A stretch of 64,000 nucleotides of DNA from Aedes albopictus (GCF_035046485.1 NC_085136.1:154388870-154452869); one strand, 5' to 3'. Shown: positions 33,742 through 45,429, counted from the stretch's first letter. The notes: generated by a model from the sequence alone, not told the origin. Numbers and translations are program-made.

Positions 33742-34782
33742 ACCCGAATGTACAGAAATAAGTTTAACGAATAATCCCGTAAGCCATTCAAAGAGGAATC
33801 CTGGAAAAAATCTATTGAAATCTTTAGAGGAATTATGGGAAAAACATTCAAGCAAAACTTTAAACGACTCTCAATCCCTCGAAGAGTTCTTGAGATGCCA
33901 AGCATCTTCCATTATTTATTAGCGTCCGTATAAAATTATTGGGTAAGCAATGTTTTTTTTTTGCTACAGCATTGACGAGTTAACCCTAGTAGGATGTTGG
34001 AGTCAGTATGACACAGAAAAGCACGTACCGAGGTTTACTCATAATCTGCGAACATGAATGCAGAAAAAATCACTAAAAATATAAAAAAAAATATTAATAT
34101 TAATTTTTGAAAACAGGTGATATTATCACCGCATTGACAAACAAACAAGAACGCTACAAAACACATTAAAACACATTAATATTGATTACCGTCAATTGGG
34201 GTGGCATTTGCCTGGAGGCTAACTTTGGGCCAAAAAAAGAGAATGATATCTCGCTCAAAATACTAACATTAATTAATGATTGTCAAAGGTGGATAGTATA
34301 TGGTAAAAATAACTTGCGCTTGCCATCCGGTGTAAAAAAAGTAACATTTAGCTGATTTTCCATCATGAAAAAGTAATGTGAATCTTATGGCCAGCAGTAC
34401 TGGACAACATTGTTGTTTTAAAACACCCAGTAGAACACCGAACATGTATAGTTGTACAGTTGTATATTTCTTTTTGAAAAGCAATATGAGTTTTCTTTGT
34501 TTTGTATACTATTTTGTATGAGAAACTTATTAATTCGTGCTGTAGTATACATAATTCACTTTGAGGGTAACTTTGAGCCATATAAAAGTAATGCAATCAG
34601 TACAAGAACCCTACAACTGAGAGTTTTCACGATATTTTCTCACATTGAACTATTTTGTTTGAATTTTTATGTTTGGCCCTATGTCACCCCCTAGAAGGGG
34701 TGAAATTAGACCAATTTCAGTTAAGCTATATCGTTGTCAAAATCAAAGTTGAAGCATTTATACTTTAAACAATCCTGAATAA
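33742..34782. other. AT-rich gap, no gene seen
   Basis: Contains a poly-T run near 33951 and phrases such as CCGTCAATTGGGGTGGCA (34191) and GGGGTGAAATTAGACCAATT (34697), which look like pieces of repeats. No coding evidence. Confidence 0.4.
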
Positions 34783-34784
34783 TA

Positions 34785-35743
34785 CAGGGTGTTAGGTTCA
34801 TGAGTGCAAACTTTTTAAAAGGTGATAGAGGACCATAAATGATGAAAAAAATTGTTCTACGCATATGGTCAAATCTCAACCGTTGCGTAGTTATTGGACT
34901 CCCCATGTTTTTGACTGTTATTGCCTTAACTGGCTATAACTTTAAAATGGTCATACTTATTGCAGTTTTTTTACTCTTATTCGAAAGATTATTGAATTTT
35001 TTATCAAATGGCATCTTTGAACCGATTAGTTTAGCTAAATAACTAAGTTTTCTAGAGCAAAATAGCTAAAAATAGTGTGTTTTTATTTGTTTATGTCCAT
35101 TATCTTTAAAACATGCGTAATAAATTAAAATTCTTTCTTTGGGAAAGTTGTGGCCCCTGTTCCACTCTACAATTTGTTCTTTGACCTCAAACTTCTAACT
35201 CTTATCGTTTTCTTGCAATTTTGATTTAAATGTGCAGCGCAGTGCGCAAAAAAGTGGTTACAATGACGATTGCAAATTTCTGATCTGAAATGCGACGTTT
35301 AAATCGAAATTGCAAGAAAACGATAAGAGATAGAAGTTTGATGTCGAAGAACGAATTGTAGAGTGAAACAGGGGCCACAACTTTGCCAAAGAAAGAATTT
35401 TAAATTATTATGCATTTTTCAAAGATAATTGACAAAAACAAATTAAAACACACAACTTTTAGGCTATTTTATCTAGAAAACTTAGTTATTTAACTAAACC
35501 GATCGGTTCAAAAATGCTATTTGATAGAAAATTCAATAAACTTTCGGATAAGGGTTAAAAAAGTGCGATAAGTTTGACCATTTTAAAGTTATAGCCAGTT
35601 AAGGCAATAAGAGTGAAAAACATGGGGAGTTCAATAACTACGTTACGGTTGAGATTTGACCATATGCGTAGAACAATTTTTTTCTCCATTTATGATCCTC
35701 TAACACCCTTTAAAAGGTTTGCACTCAGGAACCTAACACCCTG
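34785..35743. mobile_element. 959-bp long palindrome, TA-flanked
   Basis: The ends CAGGGTGTTAGGTTCATGAG and inverted CAGGGTGTTAGGTTCCTGAG start arms of about 460 bases that match inversely almost throughout, meeting near 35260. Matching words include TAACTTTAAAATGGTC and ACTTAGTTATTTA. TA lies outside both ends. It has mariner-type termini but no transposase. A transcript would fold into a long hairpin. Confidence 0.85.
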
Positions 35744-35747
35744 TATA

Positions 35748-36863
35748 CAGGGGATGGCCAAAATGTTTGGGATAGGCAACTTTTTTTCTCTCACAAAAAA
35801 GTTCAACATGCTATAACTTTACATAAATTGCATAAAAAATCTTAAATTTTGACTGTTTTTTTTTTTTTATCTGTATTAACGAGATTTTTAGCCCTAGGCT
35901 AGTTCATCTCGGGACCCACGCTTTACTTCCCTTCCGAAGGAAGAACTCACATTTTGCGAGTTTGTCGGGAGTGGGATTCGATCCCAGGTCCTCGGCGTGA
36001 TAGTCAAGTGTTCTAACCATCACACCAGGTCCGCTCCACGTTTTTTGACTGTTTGTCAACCTATTATATGTGCATCATTGGTACAAATTTGGGCTCGATT
36101 GAATCATTTTTCGCAAAGTTAGAACCGTTCGGTTAAAACACTATTTTTTAGACAACTCATTTTTGAGCTATCATATTTCGGAAACCAGTGAACCGAATTG
36201 AATGAAATTTTGAACGTACACTAACAATATACAAATGCTTCACAAACTATTAAAACATAGATACTTCTTGAACGTTGATAAAAGTTATCATGGATTGATA
36301 ATTTTTGGATTTTTCTAGAAAAAATGTATTTTTTTAAGTGAATGTCAATAAATTTTAGTGTTGATGTCCAAAGATTGTCCACTTCTGTTCTCAAGTTATC
36401 TTTATACAGATATATTAGAGCCTATTTAGATTAAAGGAAGAACACATTTAGTAATTTTTGTGTGGTATTGTAAATTTGACTTATTTTCCCCTATATGGGT
36501 AAAAATTTCAACCCGGTATAACTTAACTCGCCGTGAGAAAATATTACATTTTATAACGTTGTATTAAGTAGAAATATATTGTCGATAAACGTTAAAAAAT
36601 TCATTCAATTCGGTTCACTGGTTTCCGAGATATGACAGCTCAAAAATGAGTTGTCTTAAAAATAGTGTTTTACTCGAACAGTTCTAAGTTCGCGAAAAAT
36701 TATTCAATCGAGCCCAAATTTGTACCAATGATGCATATATATCTGGTTGATAAACAGTCAAAATTTGAGATTTTTATATGCACTCTATGAAAAGTTACAG
36801 CATGTTGAATTTTTTTGTGTAAGAAAAAAAGTTGCCTATCCCAACCATTTTGGCCACCCCCTG
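35748..36863. mobile_element. 1.1-kb foldback element next to previous one
   Basis: The left end CAGGGGATGGCCAAAATGTT and inverted right end CAGGGGGTGGCCAAAATGGT share about 18 of 20 bases and continue into GGGATAGGCAAC. TA flanks both ends, and the left TA adjoins the TA of the preceding palindrome. Without the SINE it carries (35859-36042) the length is about 920 bp, close to the related element at 38696-39618. Confidence 0.85.
35859..36042 (-). mobile_element. Feilai-like tRNA-derived SINE, complete
   Basis: On the minus strand it starts GGAGCGGACCTGGTGTGATG (A-box-like) and has GGGATCGAATCCCACTCC (B-box). A GAAGGGAAGTAAAGC body and ACTAGCCTAGGGC lead to a poly(A) tail. A 12-base duplication TTTTGACTGTTT flanks it (35847-35858 and 36043-36054). 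The opposite arm of the host foldback element holds the uninterrupted site near 36745. Confidence 0.85.
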
Positions 36864-36950
36864 TATATTGAATTAAAAAAAAAAGATTCTTGAAATCCAA
36901 CAGGTAATGAAAAGGCAGATCAAAATCAAATGGCTAGGAGACAATAGACA

Positions 36951-37003
36951 CTACGATTCTCGAGAAAGGCCAAAACCTATCGGCCGAAACGTCGAGATAG
37001 TAG
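36951..37003 (+). ncRNA. Hammerhead-like hairpin, PLE/retrozyme type
   Basis: CTAC...TCTCGA pairs with TCGAGA...GTAG as an outer stem. Inside, GGCC(AAAACCTATC)GGCC forms a second stem followed by GAAACGTC. The order outer stem, short stem, GAAACGTC matches the minimal hammerhead layout known from Penelope-like elements, but the CTGATGA core is not intact (CGAGAAA instead). Two similar motifs lie at 45430 and 49037. Confidence 0.4.
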
Positions 37004-38535
37004 AAAACAATCCCTTCTCGACTAAAAACTAAGAAAGCCACCCGAAACATAGATCAATCATCCAGTCGAAACCCTCATACATATAACCAAATAACATAAA
37101 AATGAACGTGTGTACTGAACTCCAGATTGATTTAGAGCTTAAATATTGTTGTAACGACTTACAAAGGAATGGGCTATGCAATTTTGGCCCAATGACACCT
37201 CTACTGACGGTAGCTAGCTAGTCCAGTGATCAGCTTCAACGTGAGAAAGCACTCCAGTACGTCAATTCAAACCTTTTAAATCAATACAATAAATATCAAT
37301 CCAACTGATGAAACTTCCTGCGGATATTAAAACTGTTCTTTCCACAACAAATATTCATTCAAGATTCAGTCACCTGTTTCAATATAGTTTTCTCATCCTA
37401 TACCAACTACCTTTTCCATTCACCAGCCAGCACTGAGAAGAAGTTCTCACAGTGCTAGTGCCATAATGGACCAAAGTGTCACTATTCATCGACGTCGACC
37501 CTTTGTGCACGGATGTCAAACTCATTGAGCTCATCACGTCGGAGTTCGTCGGGGCCGTCCAGTCCAGTCAGTAGTGGTCATCATCGGTGATCGAGGTCGC
37601 CTATTCTTCCTATCCGAACCATTCTTTCGCTTCAACGTAACTTCCTTTCAAACACAACGGCAGCGCGGTTCCCAACTTGACTTGGCCTCAAAAATTTATT
37701 ACGTGTACGAAAAAAAGAAAACCAAATTCCTTCCACACTCCTCGGCTGCCGCCGCCGCCACCGACCCGGTCCAGCCTCGACTGTGTTCCCTTCCGAAATA
37801 TTTCCTCCAAGATCGTGTGACTCACAATAGATACTGCACCCTTACGTTCGTTCGGGTCGCCCCGGTACGTTCCTATACCTGGATGCGGTGTGCTCGCAGA
37901 GCTGCGGCCCACAGGCCATGGAGATCTTCTCGTTTGCCTCCTTCGCATCGCACACAGTGCTCTTAATCAATGAAATATCAATCAGATTCCTCTTCTTCTT
38001 GTTCCCCTTCGGCAACGTCGCAGTCGTCGATCGCGTTCACCACTCATTTACCCGAATCGTCGTATACCTATACGATTGGACCGGACAGTCCCGTCGGTTA
38101 GTTTCACACTTTTCAAAAATTATATGACTTTGATTTCCCGTTCCGTCCCGCCGCCGCCGCCGCCACCGAGGCCGCGCCACCACCGTGGTCCACCCCGTTG
38201 ATAGATGGTTCATTCATGAAACAGCACACTCCTGCTCGTTCAGGTCCAAGACCGGAATGGGCGACCCGGGTTAGGGGAGACTGGGATGAGGTGATCATTT
38301 TAGGAGATTGAAGCCTAAGCAAAGTGAAGCAAACAATGCAACGATAACCGTACACATCGTAGTTGCTATTTCGTGATTGACCACAACAATCGAAGTTGCA
38401 CAGAGGACCAATGAATGGTGCTTGGGACTAGCTACACACTCTCAATGTGCACAATTCGAGAGCCAATAACGGCGCCGGCCACGTTCCTATGGTCATCGGG
38501 AAAGGGAAGAAATGTTAGTTCGACAACCGTTGTTA
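37004..38535. other. Partly GC-rich unique-looking region
   Basis: Between about 37400 and 38260 the DNA is GC-richer with CpGs, a (CCG)n run near 38150 and a (GCC) patch near 37745. It includes a 130-residue frame at 37574-37966 without recognisable domains. It could include regulatory DNA or an exon of an unseen host gene, but I cannot support a call. Confidence 0.35.
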
Positions 38536-38660
38536 CGCGTTCTTCTTATTCTTCTTCTTTATGGCTCGACGTTCCCACTGGGAATTGGCGTGCCTCGCTT
38601 CAACTGAGCACTTCCACAGTTATTAATTGAAGGGCTTTCTTTGCCTACCATTGCATGAAT
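38536..38660 (-). mobile_element. Fragment of second SINE family
   Basis: GAGCACTTCCACAGTTATTA and CTTTGCCTACCATT match the 3' half of the SINE at 33503-33741 in the same orientation. The tRNA-like head is missing. Confidence 0.65.
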
Positions 38661-38695
38661 TTGTACGGATAAGGAGAGTTCGACTTTTACGATCT

Positions 38696-39618
38696 ACAGG
38701 GGATAGACAAAATGATCGGGACAGGCAAAATTTTCCTTTCTCAAAAAAGTTTCAAAAAGCTGTAACTTTTCGAAAAGTGCATCAAATATTCTCAAATTTT
38801 CACTGTAATTTGGTCAACTAGTTGTGTATCAGTGGACAAAATTTGGAAAAGATCGAACTACTCTGCACGAAGTTATAAAGATTCTAGAAAAAGGTATAAT
38901 TATCCGATAGCCAACTTTGAGCTGTTATATCTCCGAATTCAATGAACCGAATGCAATAAAATTTTGATCATTTTTGACTTATATAATGAGCTTTAAAAAA
39001 CTTTTGACGTAACCTAAAATTGTTGACACGGAAGAAAATTATAACAATTACATTATTTTTCTAATAAAATACCAAATTTTCTTAAATTACAACATCGTTT
39101 CAAAATTAAAGATGTTAATAATAGTTCATATAAATTCCCTCTAATTGTCTTGAATACAGATATGTTTTGAAAGAAAGTAACAGCATAGGCGGCAATTAAT
39201 TGGAAAAGTAATAAGATGCATATTAAATATAGACCAATTTTCTAAAAAATCATAAAATTTATGAAATCGCTATAACTTTTTCTCTTGTTTATAATTTCAA
39301 GTTAAGTCGAACGGTTTTCAGAGCTCATTATATAAGTCATAAATGGACAAAATTTCATTGCATTTGGTTCATTGAATCCGGAGATATAACAGCTCAAAGT
39401 TGGCTATCGGATAATTCTACCTTTTTCTAAAATGCTTATAACTTCATGCAGAATAATCCGATCTTTTCCAAATTTTGTTCACTGATACACAACTAGTTGA
39501 TCAACTTACAGTGAAAAATTTGAGAATATTTGATGCACTTTTCGAAAAGTTACAGCTAATTCGACATTTTTTGAAAAGTGAAAATTTTGCCTGTCCCGAT
39601 CATTTTGTCTATCCCCTG
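38696..39618. mobile_element. 923-bp foldback element, TA-flanked
   Basis: The perfect inverted ends CAGGGGATAGACAAAATGAT continue into CGGGACAGGCAAAATTTTC. Arms of about 440 bases match inversely. TA lies outside both ends. The termini are homologous to those at 35748-36863 (both have GGGATAGGC or GGGACAGGC after CAAAATG), so they form one family. No coding capacity. Confidence 0.85.
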
Positions 39619-39620
39619 TA

Positions 39621-41728
39621 TAAAGCTACTAATTTCGGCACTGCAGTCTTGGGGAATTAAAACGATAGTTTAAGATTTTTCCCTGACTGAATTAGAGCGA
39701 AGAGTGCCCAAAATAGGACCCCTGCCGAGATGGTTCCACTTTCCTACCTCTGGACACCATATCATAAAACGCCATCACAGATCATCTCTAATTATTAGCT
39801 ATTTTTCATCTGATATGACGGGAATTAGCGCAAAGGACGAAGTAAATTTCTACCAAACCCTTTGTTTACAGACTTGCAAATTGAAATCCATTTAGGTAAC
39901 GTTAACTAAATGGAGAGACCTAAATATATTTTACCTAAATGGAGGTTTTAGTGTACCTGATACCCTACTAAATATGTTTTCCCTATTCTTTCTTGCGACA
40001 TTCCAGCTCACTGAAATCTGCCGTATTTTATACGTTTTAATGGTATCGTGACTTCACATTATTTTCTAAGCATATAACTACCCAGCCAATAGAAGCCTTT
40101 GGAATCTCCAAACATTCCTCGGACGTCCTCAAACGAGCGATTTCTCCAGAGCTTGTAGATATCTTTTGTCGGAAGGAATCATTGGCATTGACATCATGGT
40201 AAATTCAGAACACCGTTCGAAACAAAGACACCTACCTTGTGGTTATGTATGCCTGAAGATGCACAAAATACTAGACAAATTGCGGTTTTGTTCCGTGCTC
40301 GATTCCAATAAATACACTGCACAATCTATTTAAAAATTTTGGAGAACATTTTGGCCGCAATATTTGAGGACACATTCTACCGTGCCTCTACATCTTTTTG
40401 ACGCTTTTTTTTGTTCAGAATGTTCACTATAACTCGTAAACTCGACCGTAATCCTCCCATATTATTGCATATTCGGATTCCTTGTAAAACTTTCAATAAG
40501 TATGATCTGTTGAACAGTTAGTTTTCATTGAAAAAGAACCGTCGTGCGGGACTACTATTGAAATGCGGGGCTACTTTGGACACTTTTGAATATAGATTTT
40601 TTGAATTCAAAATATGGTTCAAATCTGTTTGATGTCTTTGGGACTATCATGAAGCAATATGTTCCCCTTCATTTGGATGAAATTGTTTACCCTTCTTAAT
40701 TGCTTGTCAGGACGAGAAAAAACATCGAATAAACTGAATAAAATATTTATCACGTCAGGGATGTTTTCGATCACCTGGCAATCGTTTGACTCATTTGTCC
40801 ATAACTCAGTTCAGAAACCTTGTACTGATTGGGTAACCAATATAATTTGGACCCCCATATATTTTGGACCCCCTGTGTCCTTTGATCACAACTTACACAG
40901 GTTTAATGATGAGATGACGGAAATTTTTAGGATCATTCGCTAAATAAGATCGCTCTGCACGGGCAGCAAGCATTTCCTCACTGGAAATATCCTTATTTGC
41001 CTTGAAATTATTTTTTGCCAATCTCGTCATCCGAGCGAGTGTCGCATCATGTTTACAAAAAGAGAATGCGGTGCTTGACTCGACTAAAGTACAAGACACT
41101 GACGACGACCTTACAGTTGAGGTCGAAATACGTATCTGTCAAAGGATGCAAATTCTTAGTGGAATTCAAAGGAACCGTACTTAACCCGATTTTCTTTTTA
41201 TTTACAGATATTCCCCTAACAAGCCCAGGTTAATCATCATCATCATCATCATCATTATGTGTAAATACCCTCTGAATCTGTTTGTTTTTGAATTAAAATC
41301 AAACCAATGTCCTCTAGGGGTCCAAAATTCAACCGTTACCCTATATGGTTTTCGGCAAAGTTGTAGATTATTATTTTTCCTACAATTATCACCACGGACG
41401 CCATATTCTAACTCTTATATATACGGCGTGAGGTTTCACGGTCGAATTTACGAGTTATAGTGAAAAATCTGAACAAAAAGGTGTCAAAACGTTGTAACGT
41501 CACGGTAGAAAGTGTCATAAACAACGCAAGCTCTCAGCATTTCCTTTTTTTCTTTTTTGACAAGAAGGCGACGTTGTTGCTGCTGGAACAAAAATGCTGA
41601 AATTCCAGAAAGCCTGACCAGTTTGCTGATTTTCAGCTAACGAATCCAATTTGCTGATTTTGCAGTAAATCTGTTTTTGGCGATTGTTATTCAGTAAAAT
41701 ATGTTGCTATGATTCACGTATGGGATCT
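39621..41728. other. Gap without recognisable gene
   Basis: Short frames only. An (ATC)n microsatellite lies at about 41233-41256. The longest frame (40659-40943, 94 residues) shows no recognisable domain. Confidence 0.4.
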
Positions 41729-41731
41729 TTA

Positions 41732-41998
41732 GGGTCTGTGTCAATTGGCGAATTAAAATTAATTTTTACTTAACCTTCCAGGACGCGCGCCATCAGGCAA
41801 CCGAAACTGCACCGCGCTCGCGCTGTATACGAAAAGCGAGGTTTTTTGGTAGTGTTGTACTTTTTACAACAGCGCGCGCGCTGAAGGGTTAAATTTGACA
41901 GTTCAACACTTAAACTTGACAGTTTTCCTAAGGAAATAATTATCGAACTGTCAAGTTTAAGTGAAAATTAATTTTAATTCGCCAATTGACACAGACCC
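41732..41998. mobile_element. 267-bp MITE with TTA duplication
   Basis: The ends GGGTCTGTGTCAATTGGCGA are perfect inverted repeats extending through ATTAAAATTAATTTT. TTA lies outside both (41729-41731 and 41999-42001). The arm continues as CTTAAA.TTGACAGTT. A 115-bp element is nested in its left arm. Confidence 0.85.
41774..41888. mobile_element. Nested 115-bp MITE with TTAA duplication
   Basis: TTAA flanks both ends (41770-41773 and 41889-41892). The ends are CCTTCCAGGACGCGCGC and inverted CCCTTCAGCGCGCGCGC. The right arm of the host MITE has the uninterrupted ACTTAAACTTGACAG, confirming the insertion point. A TTAA duplication is typical of piggyBac-type mobilisation. Confidence 0.8.
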
Positions 41999-42758
41999 TT
42001 AGTGTCAAAGTGATGTTGTTTCTTTAGTTTTTTCTTTGTCAAATATTTGACCCTGTGTACTTCAGGTCATAGTAACATCTTTATTTAAGACTTTTTTTTA
42101 TTGATCATTAGGTTAATTCACCAATTGTTGAACGTATAGTACAAGCATTTTTTTTTGTTTGCTTTTCCGCGCATAATTCCACTTAAGTTGAAAAATATCC
42201 AGTGAACGTCTTGTGGATTCCTTATACTTCACTTTGAATTTGTATTCCCTTAAACTCCATTTTCTAAGAGAAAATAGAACATTTGTATGGGAAGTCTGTT
42301 ACCCAAATGTTGAACGCTTCCTTGAGCTAGCTCATCCTAATGTTGGACGATACTCGCTAATTGTTGAACGGTTCAAGCTTTGTTAGTAATTGGTGACGTA
42401 TAACGCGACATAAACCTATCATTGATCTCTTTTTATTTTGGCCACCAAACCCAACATAGACCCTACAGTTATCTGATGTGGATACAACAGTGGTCAAACA
42501 TTTAATAAAATTTTACCCGACATCCGCTAATTTTTCACTCTGGCGGAATTTTTCTGGGTTTTTCATGTTTTGTGGCCAGTGAGTCATTTGAGTGACAATT
42601 CATCCAAATGACAAGGAATCGCTTCTCATTTGAAGAGAGCTCTAGTGTACTGGTATTGTTTTAAACATACTAGATGCAAAAAAAAAATGACTGAAAATAT
42701 TTGACTATTGAAGAAAAGAATGCCTTTGGAAGCACCTGAAACACTCCTGGATACCCAT

Positions 42759-42895
42759 CTCAAGCTACATTTTGATGACCAATTACTCTTGTAGAGGTTT
42801 TGAGAGCCCTCATAAAACCTAATTCCTTTTATTTTGGTTTTATGATGGCTCTAAGAACCTCTTCTAGTCTATTTGACTAAAAAATGTTACTTGGG
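42759..42895. mobile_element. 137-bp palindrome, CCCAAG-type ends
   Basis: The inverted right end CCCAAGTAACATTTT matches the left CTCAAGCTACATTTT. GAGAGCCCTCATAAAACC pairs with GGTTTTATGATGGCTCT around a short loop. The termini place it with the elements at 21739 and 30026. Confidence 0.65.
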
Positions 42896-42904
42896 AATTG
42901 ACCC

Positions 42905-43110
42905 ACTCAACCCTCTAGTACACCCCTACAACGACCCTGAAACCAATTGCAAACCCATGGATCGCTCCTGAATCCCGCTGAAAGGCCCTAAAATACTCCT
43001 GGGACCATCTTGACACTCCGAATTTCTCTGGAAAACCTCTGGAACGCCCTTGAAACCCATTGAAAACCCCTGAAATCTTCCTGAAGCCCTCTGCAACACC
43101 CCTAGAACGC
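42905..43110. repeat. Degenerate CCCTGAAA-like repeat block
   Basis: Units such as CCCTTGAAACCCATTGAAAA repeat with heavy divergence, as at 3720-3930. The antisense frames here are compositional. Confidence 0.6.
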
Positions 43111-43509
43111 CCTCGAATCCCCATGACATGCATGATTAGGTAAAATGAAAAAAAATATCTGACAGTCATGCTAACATCTTAGATTTTGCCAGTGGTCAAC
43201 AATTGGATCCTAGATGCATAATGATAGAGTGTTAAGAAAAATCTTTTTTCAAATGAAATTATTGCTGTGTGCATTCAAAATGCAAATATCAAATGCGGGA
43301 GCACCAAATGCGGTAAGATTTTCTAACAAGTAACCCGATGTCAGTGAGAGCTTTCGAATCCTAGGTTGGCGGTGAGATTGGCTATGGTTGCTACGTTGTC
43401 TTTGGTAACATGTGTTTCCGCGCTTGAAGCGCATTTGGGCACCGTTTGCATCTTGAACGCACACAGCAATATTATGAAAATGTGATTTTAAACAATGCTG
43501 AGCTGTTAA

Positions 43510-43714
43510 GGTTGAAGGATTCGTCATTCATATCACCGTCATCATTGAATTTTTCAAAAAACACATGTTCGTTATGAAAATCTATTCACTGTATTCCAAA
43601 TAGGGAATGGAATACAGTGAATACATTTTCATATTGAACTTTTGTGTTTTGAACGAGAAAACTGCTTTCGAAAATTCAATGATGACGGTGATATCAATGA
43701 CGAATCCTTCAACC
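43510..43714. mobile_element. 205-bp MITE with TTAA flanks
   Basis: The ends GGTTGAAGGATTCGTCATT are inverted copies, continuing into ATCACCGTCATCATTGAA. TTAA lies outside both (43506-43509 and 43715-43718). The centre is a second hairpin (TATTCACTGTATTCCA...TGGAATACAGTGAATA). A decayed arm of the same family is at about 45220-45300. Confidence 0.8.
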
Positions 43715-44037
43715 TTAAAGACATCCTTTCAGTTCTTGTAACTAGGTTGTGACTTTGATATTTGTGGTCGATTTGCCAGAAAACCTTATTTCGTTACAGC
43801 CATTTATCTTAAATTGTGCAATTTTCGTGTAATCAGCGGTACAAATTATCAAATCAGTATTTTTGACGTAAAATATGTATAATGTTGTAACTTAATTGGA
43901 GCAATATCGTGACACACATGTATACGCATCTACAACATACGTTTACATAGAGCGAAAAATACTTAAGTTAGATTTCAACTAAAATTTTCAGAAACTGTTC
44001 AACATTTGGGTAGTGTTCAACAATTAGCGAATTACCC

Positions 44038-44711
44038 TACTATTTCAAGTTCCCTACTATTTCAAACTTTCCTAGCTGAATATTACCTGAATTATAAAGT
44101 ATTTCCATTATGGACTGAAGTGGTGTATATTCTCCTTGTCATGTTACACCAAACCTCATTGGAAATGATACTCGAAATCATGAGTTTTCCATTCAAAACT
44201 TTAATAATCAAAACTTTCATTGATTGCATCGTAGGCATTGTAACGATTAGTAATACCCCTGTTCGCGTACAAAGTACATGCGAATAGTACATCGTCCCGC
44301 CACCTATACGTCAGCTTGTGCTTTCTCACAGCATCAAGCAATTACGATCCTTCCATACTGCTATCATCATGGCCCCCATCGGAAAGTGCGATCTTTATCT
44401 TCCGGCAACCTTTCAATATGGAGACACCATGTATAAAAGCCGAATGATAATCGTGATCGGGTCTCTTTCTGCGACATCGACGCCATCATCATCATCGGCG
44501 AAAAAGAACCACAACAAACCAGAAATTAATCACCCAACCCCAATCGCGTAGTCATTAAAGTTTGAATTTGTAGTGAATTAGTTTTTATCAATAAATAAGT
44601 AGTTAAGGTTAATAATAAGTGGACTGAATAAAGTTATGATGTGAACTTACTTGTGTTAAACCAATATAAGTGTGTAAAGGTGCCTAAAAAGAAATGAAGA
44701 ATAACTTACCT
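44038..44711. other. Gap with isolated TATAAAAG box
   Basis: TATAAAAG at 44431-44438 is a good TATA-box match, and AATAAA occurs at about 44591 and 44626. The 77-residue plus-strand frame (44318-44551) has no recognisable feature, so no gene is called. Confidence 0.3.
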
Positions 44712-44968
44712 TGCGAACCAAATACGTCCCCGTCGTGAGCAGTGGTGAACTTCTTTTGAGCACAGAATCGCTGTTCTACTTGAGATATCGACAACCCCCT
44801 TAGCTGGTTTGTGAGAGTTTTTCGTGGCCTTGCATAGTATTCGTGAGTTTGTTGAATAAAATTCAGGAAAGTGTTTGTGTTGTGTGTTTCCACTTTTTGT
44901 ATTTGCTGGTCATCCGAAAAGGACGCAGCTATCAATAGCATGTACCACCATCCTGCAATATTCTTCAC
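44712..44968 (-). CDS. Candidate exon of unknown, possibly secreted, protein
   Basis: An open frame on the minus strand begins with a hydrophobic stretch (WWYMLLIAASFS) that could be a signal peptide, followed by about 65 polar residues. It runs into CGCAAG then GTAAGT, a consensus splice donor at 44711/44712. An AG that could be an acceptor lies just upstream of the frame. No family is recognised. The splice site and a composition unlike simple repeats are the only support; it may be spurious. Confidence 0.22.
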
Positions 44969-45429
44969 CAGATGGCCCTAGCTGGTAGGGGATGATGGTA
45001 GCAAAAGGATGCTTGAACCTAGGATAGGCCATTTGCCTAAGTGATCCGTAGCAGTGAAGTTCACAATAGAACCTGCAAGAAGTGTATCATAGATATGTAG
45101 AGCAGGTGTGAGAGATTCCAAAAACACAGAATCCTGTAGTTTTGACCACAAACCAAGAGGTGAACCCTAATCCCAAAATAGGTCATCCTCACCACGAATT
45201 TCTCCACGAAAACTTCATTTTTGAAATAGAAAACTGTTTCGGATTTTCAATGATAACGATGTATGTATATCAAGGATGATTTCTTCAACCTTAAGAAGGA
45301 TTGAGAAGAGTACTCATACACTCATTTTAGAGTCCCTTGTTCGGTTGTTCAAATTTAGGTTAAAGTTGGAATTACTGTGAACTTTCAGTGGCTACTCAGT
45401 TTTTCTTTTCTTGAAACGGGTTTATTGTA

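Larger units (their letters stand above)
42111..44037. mobile_element. 1.9-kb element with GTTGAAC-rich ends
   Basis: The left end GGTTAATTCACCAATTGTTG and inverted right end GGGTAATTCGCTAATTGTTG match at 17 of 20 bases, with TA outside each. ACCCAAATGTTGAAC occurs inverted near both ends (42301 and 43997), and TCGCTAATTGTTGAAC recurs at 42354. No transposase was found; the interior holds two MITEs and a degenerate repeat block. Confidence 0.65.

Noticed and set aside
41732..41998. Assigning the TTA-flanked MITE firmly to PIF/Harbinger
   Set aside because: A 3-bp TWA duplication fits Harbinger, but also fits the Zator-like element here; the termini alone cannot decide.
44431..44438. TATA box and promoter
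   Set aside because: A single TATAAAAG in AT-rich DNA with no recognisable initiator or downstream gene is expected by chance.
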